Source: Xanthoparmelia taractica | Lineage: Eukaryota; Ascomycota; Lecanoromycetes; Lecanorales; Parmeliaceae | Assembly: GCA_033085395.1 (NCBI GenBank) | Contig: JANQBS010000137.1 | Span: 43,916 to 107,915, forward strand | Direction: 5' to 3' | DNA: 64,000 nucleotides | Shown here: positions 35,844-47,018 of the stretch, piece by piece | Numbering within the stretch: position 1 is the first letter of the stretch | Layout of the letters: each line of letters starts with the position of its first letter | Program-made: the position numbers and the translations under genes | Notes under the pieces: model-generated | The model's database searches: none | Seen by the model: only the letters and a program-made list of their open reading frames with translations | Told to the model about the DNA's origin: nothing

Positions 35844-36915
35844 ATGGCGACAAGTACAGCAGATGTCCAGGAGAGCCAACAACCCAAGATGATTGCGGTT
35901 TTTACAACGTTCTTCATTCTTCCAGTGATTGCCGTTGGTCTGCGGCTCTTGGCCAGGAGCTTGATACTGACAGCGACAGGCATACATTGCGGGGCTGGAA
36001 AGCACCTAGAGACTATCACAAACCCTGAGCATATTAAGCTCTTCCTAATCACCATATTTGGCAACGAGTTGATCTACGCATCCATTATCACCACCGTCAA
36101 AGGATCCATTTTATGCTTATACCTGCGCATCTTCGGTGTCAACAAGACCTTCGCTAAGTTGGTATACACCCTTGTCATACTGGTCATCTGCTGGGGAATC
36201 GCCACCTTCCTCTCAAGTGTTTTCCAGTGCCATCCCGTCAAAGCAGCTTGGATACCAACCCTACCCGGCGGGCGGTGCTTTAACTATCGCGCTTGGCTTA
36301 TGGGAACCAACGTAGTAAACATCACCATCGACTTCGGTATCCTCCTGCTTCCTGTCCCGCTTGTTTGGAGCCTCAAACTTTCTGTACCGCGTAGGGTTAG
36401 TCTTATTGGCGTCTTTCTCGTTGGTATCTTGTAAGTCACTTGCCCTCTCCAGGTTCTCCCATGTCTTTTCTGTGCCTGACTAAACAGCTAACGTCCTCGT
36501 CCCTTACCACAGCACAATCGCATGCAGCATCGTCCGTATCAAGAGCAACTCAGAGGTCGAACTCCAAGATACAACCTGGAACTACGTAGCCAATATGATC
36601 TGGTCCACCATCGAAGGCAACGTCGGCGTCATATGCGCCTGCCTCCCCGTTCTGGCACCCGTTTTCCACGTCTTCACAGCTAGCTTCGGCGTCGCCTCCT
36701 CGCCGTCCCTTGAGGCACAAAACAGGGGACGATACAAGAAATCGTCGAGGTCAAGGCCGTCAGAACTGGAAGACTTGTCAGACTTTGCACGGCTGGAGGA
36801 GGATACTGCGAGGATATTGCCGATAAGGAAGACGGTGAAGGTAGAAACCGTAGCTGGAAACCATGTGATGGACATTGACAACGTCTTTGATGTCAGGAGG
36901 CCGGGCGATATGTAG
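35844..36915 (+). CDS. SAT4/rhodopsin-like fungal integral membrane protein
   Basis: I read two exons, 35844-36430 and 36513-36915, giving 329 aa. The sequence has the order usual for the fungal rhodopsin-domain (SAT4, PTH11-related) family. It shows a first helix (IAVFTTFFILPVIAVGLRLLAR), HCGAGKH, KGSILCLYLRIFG, FQCHPVKAAW, GGRCFNY, the NITIDFGILLLPVPLVWSLKL helix and WSTIEGNVGVICACLPVLAP. The usual second helix with its WDDW motif, expected between LLARSLIL and GIHCGAGKH, is missing. Only about six residues lie there, so the protein probably has six rather than seven helices. The tail is charged and Ser-rich. Ligand and function are unknown. Confidence 0.85.
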
Positions 36916-37487
36916 CACCATGTCATGCTTCCAATTATATGTAGTAGAACAACCCACGTTTCTGTCTCTATTGCGAAAGCTTCGTCGCAGCCAATGTGGT
37001 CTTGGGAGCCTGGGCGTCAGGATTACTCGCTCTTTAAGTAGTTACCATTACATTCAGTGCCTTCCGAATACGTACAAATTAATTGAATACGCCAGGACGT
37101 GGATAAATACTAAGAAAATAATAAGAACAACAATATAAGTTATTATGTGATACGTAACAAACAAATATCTTTATAGATCTACTATTAGGAGAAAAGATTT
37201 AAAGATATGAAAGTATATTAAGAATGTTTACAATAATAGCGGGTTTGATAAGTTACCTAAGCACCAATGGTGGGTGTATATGTAAGATTCTAAATCAGAC
37301 CTAGCATGTCTTGGCGGATTACAGAGTTGTCCCTCTTTGTACCACATATTGCGTTGAGACTCCTTTGTGCAAAGAGCAACAGCGAAAACTTCTAATTCTT
37401 AAAACCATCTTGCCAGCTTCTGTATCATCTATTTCGGCCCATCAACCGTTGTCAGCATTGCGCTAATCACTCTGTCCCTCGGGAGAA
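36916..37487. other. intergenic with AT-rich patch
   Basis: The segment from about 37075 to 37260 is clearly AT-rich, unlike its flanks. It resembles a small RIP-affected or otherwise decayed repeat. No coding potential is visible. The rest is the leader of the MYND gene. Confidence 0.4.
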
Positions 37488-38063
37488 ATGGCACCTTCCT
37501 GCGGAATATGCAACTCTACCACAGCTCAGCTGTGTAAGCAGTGCCATTCAATTCGATACTGCTCCACTAGATGTCAGAAACTTGACTGGCCATCCCACAA
37601 GCTGCTTTGCTCTCAATACGGCATTGATAACGACCGACCCTCCCCTTTGCATCGACGAGCGATCCTCTTCCAAGATGGCGAGAAACAGCCCAAGTTCGTC
37701 TGGATCGAGTGCAAAGCGATAGTAGAGGGTGGCTACAGGTGGGAAAATCCACAGAATGTCGATGACTATATGGGTCCGGAGCGCACTTTGGTGGAGAGAA
37801 CATCCTTTGACAGCAACAGGATACGCGGCCGTCTTCTGGAGAATTCGATTGAAATCCATAACCGGCATGCATTCGGTCTGGACGGATCAATTCCCAATCA
37901 AAGCATCATTGCAGCGACACAAGGAGTAGTCCCGCATGAGTGGTGCGGCCCTGTTCTTGGGTTGCGGAAGAACGGTCGTTGCACCACCTACGCTGGGTCG
38001 TTCGGTGACATGGGTATGGAAGATTACCTTCATGTTGTCGATCACTTTAAGACTTATCGCTGA
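37488..38063 (+). CDS. MYND zinc-finger protein
   Basis: This is a single exon of 191 aa, ATG to TGA. Residues 5-41 form a complete MYND finger with ligands Cys5, Cys8, Cys16, Cys19, Cys25, Cys29, His37 and Cys41 (spacing C-x2-C-x7-C-x2-C-x5-C-x3-C-x7-H-x3-C). MYND fingers bind proline-rich peptides. The rest shows no SET or other enzymatic domain, but its sequence (WIECKAIVEGGYRWENPQ onward) is like other fungal MYND-only proteins. No function can be inferred. It is compact and complete, with AT-rich DNA on both sides. Confidence 0.85.
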   Translation: MAPSCGICNSTTAQLCKQCHSIRYCSTRCQKLDWPSHKLLCSQYGIDNDRPSPLHRRAILFQDGEKQPKFVWIECKAIVEGGYRWENPQNVDDYMGPERTLVERTSFDSNRIRGRLLENSIEIHNRHAFGLDGSIPNQSIIAATQGVVPHEWCGPVLGLRKNGRCTTYAGSFGDMGMEDYLHVVDHFKTYR

Positions 38064-38864
38064 GTATCGGGGAGTGCCACGGCGCGTCAGTTCCACCTAT
38101 TCGTCGGCGGAGCAAAAGTTATTTACGCGTAGTCAGTACATTGAAAAGGAGGCTTGAGACTGGAATCCGCCGTACGTGGTACAGAAATTGGCTATAGGAG
38201 TTTTCGTGCAGCCAGGGGATGGTGAAGGAGTTCTAAGGACACATCATATATAGGATGTGGAGTGGCTTCAGCTTGCACGACCCGCTAACATCAACGATGG
38301 GTGCCGAGCATTTCCTTGATTTACTTGTTAACGATAAGCAGGCTGGAGAGGGTTCAACGCAGGAATCTGCTACGCTCTTTAAACAGTAATTGTCTGATCC
38401 CACGTGATGAATTGGAAAAGCGCACGTAGTCTTCGCTCAGTTGACGCTGGTCTCCACTTGTCCCGAGGGGATTTAAAGGAATTGCACCCACCATGACTGT
38501 GGCGATTACGGCTTTGTTGCAAGCTTTGAACTAGGATTGAATAGCAATGGCAGAGCAAGAAAGATTTAGCAGTTGGCTGAAGTCAAGAATGGGGCTCTCA
38601 ATTAATGACGGATTACCAGTTCCACACTCGGACAGATACCTAGAAATTTGCGTATCTAAGTCTTGTAAAAGATGTTTTTCAGAATCTTTTTAAGAATATA
38701 ATATATTTAATAGCGATAATTTATAACTTATAAAAGATAAAACTATTAGAAAGATTGATATAAGAATAAAATAGAGATAACTTAAAAATATACGAGTTAA
38801 TATATAGATATCTGATAATCTAGAAATACATAAAGATTAAGTATAGACAAAAACAGCAGCGCCG
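38064..38864. other. intergenic with AT-rich island
   Basis: No gene is visible. From about 38690 to 38855 the sequence is almost entirely A/T with short GATA-like remnants, as seen in RIP-mutated repeats. The island directly abuts the HET remnant. Confidence 0.5.
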
Positions 38865-39163
38865 AGCTTTCCGAGGCTATCGACTCCATGTACCCATGGT
38901 ATGAGGAAGCGGAGGTCTGCTATGCGTACTTGGAAGATGTGGATAGTGCGAGTCAGAGCGAATCTTCACCTATGAGGAGAAATGAACGAAGCAGATGGTT
39001 CACAAGAGGGTGGACGCTTCAAGAGTTCCTAGCTCCTATCCAAGTGATTTTCTACGACAATGCCTGGGTAGAGATCGGCACGAGAAAGAGTCTGCGTGAT
39101 AGGATATTAAAGATCACGGGTAAGAATAGACGCGTAGCGAGTGTTGACTGCTTGATGGACTAG
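38865..39163 (+). pseudogene. HET-domain gene remnant
   Basis: About 99 residues match the C-terminal part of the HET (heterokaryon incompatibility) domain and the segment after it: SSAELSEAIDSM, AEVCYAYLEDV, SRWFTRGWTLQEFLAP and FYDNAWVEIGTRKSLRDRI. There is no upstream half: the sequence before it is an AT-rich island. The frame stops at 39161-39163. A normal HET protein is several hundred residues long. It therefore looks like a 5'-truncated remnant, probably cut by a RIP-mutated repeat. Confidence 0.75.
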
Positions 39164-39366
39164 ATAGGCTACGAAGTGCTGAGGAAGTCTTGACACCTAA
39201 AGTACTTTCTGAAGAGGGCGTACACGTATCAGGTCACTTGAGCAAAATTGCTGAATCTGCCTATGAACCAGGGAACACCATAGAATGACATGCCACAACC
39301 TTAGCTCGGTACTAAAGGACTTACGCACTGACTGTCCAACCGCTCTTTGACTCGACAGCCAGCAAT

Positions 39367-39825
39367 TCAATCAGTCTTGAATCCCCACCTCTGATTCCAG
39401 TCCAGCCCCTTCTCAAGGACCCGAAACTGGCGCAGCGCTGTCCAGGCCACCACTGCGGCCAAGTGCAGTGTCGGTAGCGGTACTCCAATAGCACGTAGCA
39501 GTCCGATCCCCAACATCACCAATGATAGAGCCGCCTTGGGGATTATGTACTCGACTGCCAGCAACGATGCCATATCGTCTCCGTGCACTGAACCCTTCGT
39601 TGTCATCCAAGAGACTGGGACCCTGTGAGCCCAACTGCGGAACCCCTCCTCAACCAGGAGGAGTGCGCAAACCTGGAGCAGCAGTGTCGAAGGATGAGGA
39701 AAAGGCGTGAGGATGACGATATCGAAAAGACGCGTCTTGGGCGGGAAAGCTGCAAACAGGCTGATCTCGGCGACGTGCTCGAGGAGAAAAGAGAGTCGTG
39801 TCAGAAGAGATGTTTTGTACGCCAT
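39367..39825 (-). CDS. small predicted membrane protein, unknown
   Basis: This is a single open frame of 152 aa, ATG at 39825. There are hydrophobic stretches near residues 45-60 (STLLLQVCALLLVEEG), 87-110 (AVEYIIPKAALSLVMLGIGLL) and 115-130 (LPTLHLAAVVAWTAL). The C-terminus is basic and aromatic (FRVLEKGLDWNQRWGF). I do not recognise a family. Additional upstream exons are possible. The unbroken hydrophobic pattern supports it more than its short length does. Confidence 0.4.
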   Translation of the reverse strand: MAYKTSLLTRLSFLLEHVAEISLFAAFPPKTRLFDIVILTPFPHPSTLLLQVCALLLVEEGFRSWAHRVPVSWMTTKGSVHGDDMASLLAVEYIIPKAALSLVMLGIGLLRAIGVPLPTLHLAAVVAWTALRQFRVLEKGLDWNQRWGFKTD

Positions 39826-41491
39826 GCTGGTTGTAGGATTGCTGGACGTAACACTGCCATGTCGAAAAGTGCTGAGTGCTGCTTGGTAGACGTGGCCTGC
39901 AATTCTGACTGCTTCGTGGAGCCCGAAAGTTGCGAGGGCTTTCGTGCATGGTCTTTAGCCGGATAACGGAATTTCAATGATTCCAACTCACCAGTTGCAC
40001 AGCCACTGCTGCCACAATAGTTGAACCATGCAACCCAACCTCGGTCCATCTTCTTATTGATGAATGATAACAAGTAGGTGCAATTTCCCAACTTGGTTCT
40101 ATTGAGCTGTCCAAATGATAGACGTTTGGGGGAAGTTGGGAAAGGGATGTGTTGAGATATTGATGGGAGGATGGAGGATTGATTGATTCACTAGCTACGA
40201 GAGTGCTACTTATACGCCCTATTTGCCACCTGCGGGGTAGCTTCAACACAATGCTGCAGCTATTTCCAACAGGGAGAGAGGATAGAAATGGAAGAAAGGA
40301 TACGTTTAGCTAGAAGCGATCAAGGCTTCGAAAAAGGCACAGCGGGACCAAAGGTACGACAGAAATATCTTATGATAACAGAGAAGCAACAGTCAGCATA
40401 AGCAGCATCCTCCTTGAACACAAGCAGTCGCATCGATTCGTGGAGCAATCACTAATCGCAACGGGAACGAGATTGGGTCTTGTTGTCATCCGATTTCAGG
40501 AACTGCCATTGCAGGTTCAGCCTTCACCAATTTGCTCGAACTACTAGTATGACTACTTCGTGCGGCTGTGTTGATACTGCTTACATGTTCATTCTGTGGT
40601 GGGTCAAGGCTGTGATGCAGGGCAACCGAGCCCCTTGGCACGGAACCTGTCTAGTAATACTTGATGATTGTACTTGACTGGTTGGCCATTTCTACGTATC
40701 GCTACGTGAGCGCTGTGGTAATCGTGGGAAATGGTACTTACTAGGGACACTAGAAGGAAAATTAACATGAAGCAGCCGTTGAGATCTGACCCTGCTCCAT
40801 CACGAGGGTTTGTGTTAACAAAGCCATATGTGGTCCAAGTAGAGCATCGGCAAGACACCAAGGTGACTGGAATAGAGGAGCAGCTACTCATGGGGTTGAA
40901 TGCCGAACATTAGCCACGCACTTCTATCAAAACCACTAACGCTTGCCGTAGCCTGATATGGCTACCATCGCGAGCTGCAGGGAAGATTGATAAGGTCTGT
41001 GCACGTACCTGCAGCCACCTGGGATGAGATCCGTGGCGATCCGTTCTAGTGGCCTAAGAGGGCAACATGCATGCCGCACCTATTAGAACGTTGCTGTAAG
41101 CGCTATTTGATCCGCGAATCAATATCCAGAGAGGGTGTGTTGATCCGTGACGGATCCAAGTCCTGATGTTATTCCCTAAACTCCGAAGTAATGAAAAGAA
41201 AGAGATGGCCCGATCCATTCGGGACTTGCCTGACCAAACCTACTCAAAATACAGAATTCTAGATCAGAACGCCTTGTTTCATTCGGCTCCGTCGGCTTAA
41301 TCCTACAGCGGGTCCCTTCGGCTTCTTTGCCGCCTTCGTGTAAAGTTGAAATTTAGGCGAAATGTTTCAGTACAATCTACTGAACTAGTCGGAAATATTT
41401 TACTAGCTCTCGAACTGTTTACGTTTTGGGGATCATTCTGTTCATTGATCTCACATTGACCCTTCCTTGAATCCAGCACAAGGCACACAGT
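39826..41491. other. gene-free stretch
   Basis: About 1.7 kb hold only short frames of no recognisable content on either strand. The last part is the leader of the MFS gene. Confidence 0.4.
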
Positions 41492-43338
41492 ATGTCGGTT
41501 GAACATTCGGTCGCCCGTGACGGAGACAGAGGCTTCGGAGGCACCCTAGAGCCTACAGATTCTAAAGTCGCCGAGGAGACGATTACTGATGTGATGGAAC
41601 AGCCACCATGCTCCGACCCTCGGTATCCTTCTACAGCGAAGAGATCCATCATCATCGCCGCTCTCTGTCTTGGAACGTTGCTCGACGCCATCGACATTAC
41701 CATCATCGGAGTCGCAATCCCTAAAATTTCGACCTCATTCCATGCCTTGGACGATGTCGGATGGTATGGATCCGCCTACCTGATCTGCCTGACAGCACTG
41801 CAGTCCATCTTTGGCGTCACGTACAAACTCTTCAACCCAAAAAGAACCTACCTCTACTCCGTCCTGCTTTTCGAAATCAGCTCAGTCCTGTCCGCTTCAG
41901 CGCCCAACTCATTAGCCTTCATTCTGGGCCGCGCCATATGTGGATGCGGTGGAGCGGGCATACTTCAAGGCGCCCTATGCATTGTGGCGCTGTCAGTGCC
42001 TTTGGAGAAAAGACCGCTGTATCTAGGTGTTGTTGTGAGTTCTTTCGGTGTCGCTGCGTGCTTCGGTCCGATCATGGGTGGGGCGCTTACCGACCGTGTA
42101 AGTTGGCGGTGGTGTTTTTGGATCAACGTTCCCCTTGGTGCCTGCGTCGCGGGGATAATCGTCGTTCTATTGAAGCTTAAAGGAATCGACAACACAGATC
42201 GGCGACTGGCCTTGAAGGAGAAACTACACCGTCTTGATCCCTTCGGAGCGGGTCTACTCATTGCATCCGTATGCTGCTTAGTCCTCGCATTACAGTGGGG
42301 TGGCTCAACGCTGCCGTGGAGATCTGCTAAGATCATTGATCTTCTGATCGGTTTCATTCTGCTGGGCATAGCATTTTTCATATTCGAATGGAGAATTGGA
42401 GAACGGGCGATGTTGCCTCTGAGAATATTTGGCCAACGGTCGGTATTGATGGGGTGCCTCTATGTATGCTTCCTCCAGATGATTAACGATTCTGACACCT
42501 ACTATATGCCGTTCTATTTTCAAGCAACGCAAGGTGCCTCCGCAACGTCCAGTGGCGCCAAATACCTATCACTGATTCTTCCGGAAATCGTCGCGGTTGT
42601 GGTCACTGGTGCAATCGTCAGTAAATTTGGCCATTACATACCTTTCATGATCAGCGGCGCATGCATCGCCGCCTTGGGTACAGGGCTACTAACGCGAATA
42701 GCCCTGGGCACCCCAACCCTTGAATGGGCAGCTTACCTAGTTGTCTCTGGGCTGGGAATTGGATTAGGGCTCAATCTACCGTACACCGCCCTACACGTAG
42801 TGCTCAGGTAGATAGCATCATCAGTACATTGAACCCTATATATTGGCTAACGTAAGCATAGCGAGGTAGACGTGCCTATAGGAAATGGTACGGTTTTCAG
42901 CTATAGCCTTGTTAGTTCAGAATTGCCGCTAATTTCAGGTCCTTAGGCATTACGGTTATGAGCGGACAACTTGGCGGGTTCGTGCCCTATGCAGTTGACA
43001 GGCCCTGATACTGATCCCCTTGGCATAGAGCAATCGCAGTTTCAGTAGGTCAGTCGACGTTCCTGAATACTCTCCTTCGAGAGACCTCTAAGCACGTGAC
43101 CGGAGTGTCTGCCCATGATATCGTTATGGCGGGCGCAACAAATTTAGCGACGTTGACAACGGATGGCAATATATTGCGTCAGATTCAGACTGTGTATGCC
43201 AAAGCTGTGACGAGTACGTTATGGCTTCCGGTAGCGGCAGCCTCCGCTGCGGCACTTTGTGCTTGCGGGACGGAATGGAGGAGGGTTGCTTCGAAAGCGA
43301 GACCTAGGGAAGATCCGGTCACACCTGATAGGTCGTGA
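41492..43338 (+). CDS. MFS drug/metabolite exporter, DHA2 (14-helix) type
   Basis: It is a proton-driven exporter of toxins or drugs in the plasma membrane. I read four exons, 41492-42807, 42862-42887 (26 nt), 42947-42977 (31 nt) and 43029-43338, giving 560 aa. The two tiny exons restore DVPIGN and SGQLGGAIAVSVGQSTFLN, which are expected in the family. The N-terminal tail is cytosolic and acidic. Signatures include LDAIDITIIGVAIP, GRAICGCGGAGILQG and the DHA2 motif GPIMGGALTDRVSWRWCFWINVPLG. The substrate is not predictable. Exporters of this type often sit in secondary-metabolite loci, and this one lies between an O-methyltransferase and the ERG pair, but over 2 kb from either. Confidence 0.9.
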
Positions 43339-45099
43339 CAATACCCTCCCATGATTCGACTTCTGCTTGTTGGAAAGAAGTATCTACTGCTGTATTGGAC
43401 ACACGATATGGTGAAAGTGCAGGGCAGTGTAAGGGACCCTTATTGAACAGTGCAGTCAGACTATGTAGAGGGTGGAGATTCTGAAAGAAGGAGAGTCTCT
43501 TAGTTAGTAAGCCAAGGCCGTATTCTCATGGAACTAAAACAGTGTTAACGTTAGTATCATGGCGCTTTTAGGGCCTCATGTAAAGCTAACCCACGTCTCC
43601 TTCTCCTCTGACCACGGATGCCCTAACCTTAGAAGTGGTAAAGACTTCTAGCATTTTCCCGATGCTAGGGATGAATGTTGTTATCGATCGTCTACTACTA
43701 AATACTATCAGCGAACCTCATGTGCCAGTACGAAAACGAGTCGACAAGCTACGGAATCTTGCTTTGTTCTTGAAGAATTCATACGCCGGTTGCTACATTG
43801 ACTATGTTTTAGATCTCAATTATAGATGTCAAGCCGTGTAAAGTATGCATAATAGATACAGACTAGCGCTTTGCTGCTCGCATCTCAATCAAGACGTCTT
43901 GGCCCCTGATCGGTCCCATCACCCCCATAGGACAAGATCAAAGGTTTGCTAAGGCTAGTACAAGCCAATTTCCAGCGAGCGTTTGACTGAGAGGAAGGTT
44001 GTACTGGGTCAAGGAATATTGCAATTGATGGAGGAACATGCCTGGAAGGTTTGTATAGCGCTCCGATGATACAGTAAGGTATGCTCCTTCTAGCCTAAAG
44101 TAGATGGACGTTGAAGCTGGGCAAAAGGTAAAAGTCCAGGAGTACAGGGATACGATGATCCTATGAGAGCGGATACATAGATATAAATGTACCACAAGAA
44201 CAATGAGGAACAAACCTCTTCTGGTATTTTCCGAACGTAACATTCTGTATTTTTGTTTTTGGACTGACCTTAGCTCCTATTTTCCGAAGTGTCAGCTATT
44301 CGGCCCTGGGATACTTACGTCTGGAAAACGTGCGGCACATTGATGTTTGATCGCAGATCCCGTACCAGTCCATAACAGCTGCCGTACACCATCAACTTCG
44401 GAGCACCATGGCAAAGTGCCCCAACAAATAGGGTGTCATGGACATAGGTCTTGAATGGGCTTAGCTCCAGGTCTTAGAGGGTGTCAGCGCTAGGTCCTGA
44501 ACACAAAGTTCGAGGATTCTTGGCCTGATTTGAGAAAGACGAAGGGCTGAGTGTAAGCTGCATGCACTTGCAGCGGCTGAGACTGGATCGTAATGGTGGG
44601 GTCCGAGCACTGCACATCTGGGTGTAGCATATCATGCGGCTTCTCGAACTTCACAGAGCAGCTACAAGCTTATCGCTGAACACAATTGTCCTCAACTGTG
44701 CTCGAAGCCTGTTTTTGTAGTAGAATCTGGCCGTGGAGTTTCGAGTATTCAATGGCTTCACGAGCGAGTCGACAGTGACGATCCTTTGCTTGTTAATTTG
44801 GAGTTTTTTGATTTATGCCCCATCATCGTTCATGTCTATCACTAGTCTCACTTTATGCCCGTAGCCAATGAGATCTCAATGAGGAAGAAAGTAGGCATAT
44901 GCCCGCATTACCGATACATTCGACTATAGGCAAGCAGCTTAATCACAGCCATCTCTATCTTCCGAGAGCTGTGCCTCTTGATGTAGTGACCCGATGCATT
45001 CATAGTACAAAACGACAACAGTGTGGGAAATAGTTCCGTCTGATACGGCCATACGATTGCGTCTTGCTGTAGGCCCCCATCCGAAGCCCCGCGCCGAAA
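43339..45099. other. gene-free stretch
   Basis: About 1.8 kb contain only short open frames on both strands without motifs. The right end includes the 3' flank of ERG28. I see no mobile element. Confidence 0.4.
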
Positions 45100-45556
45100 T
45101 CATTCCACGTAGAAGGACCATTGCATCAGCATCCAGACAACACTAGTAGTTGCCACGAACAATGATGGTGCAAGCCCTTTGCCAAATTTCATTGTGCCGT
45201 AAACCAGTAGCTCTCCGGCGAAGTGACTCAGAACGATCAAGTATGTACAGAGGGTAAGTAGATAAAGATGTTCACTGTGGATGTTATAGGCCGCATAGAA
45301 CCGAACAAGTCCGGAAAGGAAGCTCCAGCTGCCGAAAAGTCGACCAGCGAAGGGAGTGACTTCGGTTGCGCTGGCAGGACCATCGAAAGTTCGTCGAGCG
45401 AAACTGGATGACCTGTAACATTGAACCGTATTTAGGACTGAGAATCCTACGACCTGGGTGGGAAATTTCAGCTCAGACGCCAGAAATAAAGGTCATACTC
45501 CATACCACAAGTAGCCAGTAAGGCAAGAGACCTGAATGCTCTGGGAGGATCGGCAT
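45100..45556 (-). CDS. ERG28: ergosterol biosynthesis scaffold protein Erg28
   Basis: Erg28 is a small ER membrane protein that tethers Erg25, Erg26 and Erg27 for removal of the sterol C-4 methyl groups. I read two exons on the minus strand, 45556-45506 (17 codons) and 45453-45100, giving 134 aa. The start MPILPEHSGLLPYWLLV and the following GFSVLNTVQCY match the family opening. TPFAGRLFGSWSFLSGLVRFYAAYN is the central signature, here read in parts. SHFAGELLVYGTMKFG and VATTSVVWMLMQWSFYV form the last helices. It has four hydrophobic segments. Neither exon is a conspicuous open frame alone, so it is easily missed. It is divergent from an ERG26-like gene, its functional partner. It may be the only copy or a paralog. 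Confidence 0.9.
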
Positions 45557-45926
45557 CCTCTTGGTGGTCAAAGGTCGATCTATGTGTCTAACTTATTAGT
45601 GATGTTGTTTCTTTAAGTCATGATTGCGACGTACCTGAGTGATGGTGGTGGGCTTTTTGGGCTGGGGGTGATGGGACTGAGAGTGAGGAAAATAATGAAA
45701 TAGAGAAGGATTAGAAGTTGGAACCCGTGCATGTATATATTACACAGTACACAAGTGCACATGACTTGAATCTTACTGGCTCGTAACTTACTCGCTTAAC
45801 CCGGCATGCAGTGTCCCGCGGTAACCATGACAGTACTTCGTAATCAAAACAAGCTAGCTAGCCTCCCACCCTTCTCATTCTGAGCAACCCTCAGTCCTCA
45901 CCCTTCTTCCAAATAATCAGGTTGCA
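45557..45926. promoter_or_regulatory. shared promoter region of ERG28 and ERG26-like genes
   Basis: These 370 bases separate the divergent start codons. The sequence just upstream of ERG28 is CA/CCA-rich. I see no convincing sterol-regulatory element by eye. A GT donor-like site in the ERG28 leader at about 45635 (minus strand) could mark a 5' UTR intron. Confidence 0.55.
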
Positions 45927-47018
45927 ATGATGAGTGCGACGATATCCAACAAGTCCGTTCTCGTTGTAGGAGGCTGTGGTTTTCTCGGTCATCATATTGT
46001 CTCTCAGTTGCTTGAATCCTGCGCGCAAGTCTCGGTCCTGGACTTCGTGGTCAACCGCAACCGTTTAGATTCCGTCGAATATCACAGCGCCGACATCTCG
46101 AGAAAGGCGGATGTGGATGCTGTCCTCACCCGCGTTAGACCACAGGTCATCATACACACTGCATCACCTACAGCACTGTCCACCGACGCAGAGCTCTATT
46201 ATCGAGTCAACGTCGACGGCACACGAAATCTCCTCGAGTGTGCTCGCAGCATCAAGGCCGTCAAGGCCTTTGTCTACACTTCAAGCGCATCCGTCGTGCA
46301 CGATAGCATCAGCGACCTGGTTGACGCTGATGAGTCTTTCCCGGTCATTTACCTGCCCGAACAGAAGGAAGTCTACGCTCACACCAAAGCTCTAGCGGAT
46401 GAGCTCGTCCGGGCAGCAAACGATCCAGGTGATGGCATGTTGACAGTCTGCCTCAGACCGGCTGGAATTTTTGGTGAAGGCGACCAGAATACCCTTCGGA
46501 AAATGATCGAGAACGCCGAGTCCGGCAAAAACAGGTATCAGATAGGTTCTGGCAACAACCTCTTCGACTGGACTTACGTTGGGAATGCCGCCCGAGCGCA
46601 TATCTTGGCCTCGGAAAAGCTCCTCCTTGCATCTTCCTCCTCTGAAGCTATACTGCCACGAATCGACGGCGAATCCTTTTTCATCACCAACGGCGAACCA
46701 ATGCCCTTCTGGGACTTTGTGCGTGCAATCGGCAAAGAGGCTGGCTTTCCTGTCCACAGCAAGGATGTTTGGGTCATTCCAAAAAGTGTTGGGCTTGCTT
46801 TGGCGATGATTGTCGAGTGGATCGTCTGGGCTATGTCGCTTGGAAAGCAGAAATCGACCATGACACGGGGAGGGATCCGATACAGCTGCTTGACAAGAAC
46901 CTATCGGATTGACAAGGCAAAGGCAAGACTCGGATACAACCCGACTGTGGACATGAAAGAGGGCATTAGAAGGGGAGTTGGCTGGTGGTTGACGGATAAG
47001 ATGAAAAAGAACCAGTAG
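45927..47018 (+). CDS. ERG26: ERG26-like sterol-4-alpha-carboxylate 3-dehydrogenase
   Basis: This NAD(P)-dependent enzyme oxidises the C-3 hydroxyl and decarboxylates C-4 carboxysterols in ergosterol synthesis. It is a single exon of 363 aa, with an ATG doublet at 45927/45930. The Rossmann motif GGCGFLGHHI is at residues 15-24. IIHTASP and YYRVNVDGTRNLLE follow, then YTSSASVV (Ser119-Ser120). The catalytic Tyr150-x3-Lys154 is in VYAHTKALADE, followed by LRPAGIFGEGD and FDWTYVGNAARAH. A hydrophobic C-terminal helix near residues 285-305 (VGLALAMIVEWIVWAMSL) should anchor it at the ER. From memory it differs noticeably from typical filamentous-fungal Erg26, so a diverged paralog serving another triterpenoid is possible. 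Confidence 0.85.
   Translation: MMSATISNKSVLVVGGCGFLGHHIVSQLLESCAQVSVLDFVVNRNRLDSVEYHSADISRKADVDAVLTRVRPQVIIHTASPTALSTDAELYYRVNVDGTRNLLECARSIKAVKAFVYTSSASVVHDSISDLVDADESFPVIYLPEQKEVYAHTKALADELVRAANDPGDGMLTVCLRPAGIFGEGDQNTLRKMIENAESGKNRYQIGSGNNLFDWTYVGNAARAHILASEKLLLASSSSEAILPRIDGESFFITNGEPMPFWDFVRAIGKEAGFPVHSKDVWVIPKSVGLALAMIVEWIVWAMSLGKQKSTMTRGGIRYSCLTRTYRIDKAKARLGYNPTVDMKEGIRRGVGWWLTDKMKKNQ

Noticed and set aside
37548..37890. Minus-strand frames of about 106 codons opposite the MYND gene
   Set aside because: They are antisense to an intact single-exon gene with complete zinc ligands.
44939..45121. Minus-strand 60-codon frame beside ERG28
   Set aside because: It overlaps the ERG28 stop in another frame and has no motif.
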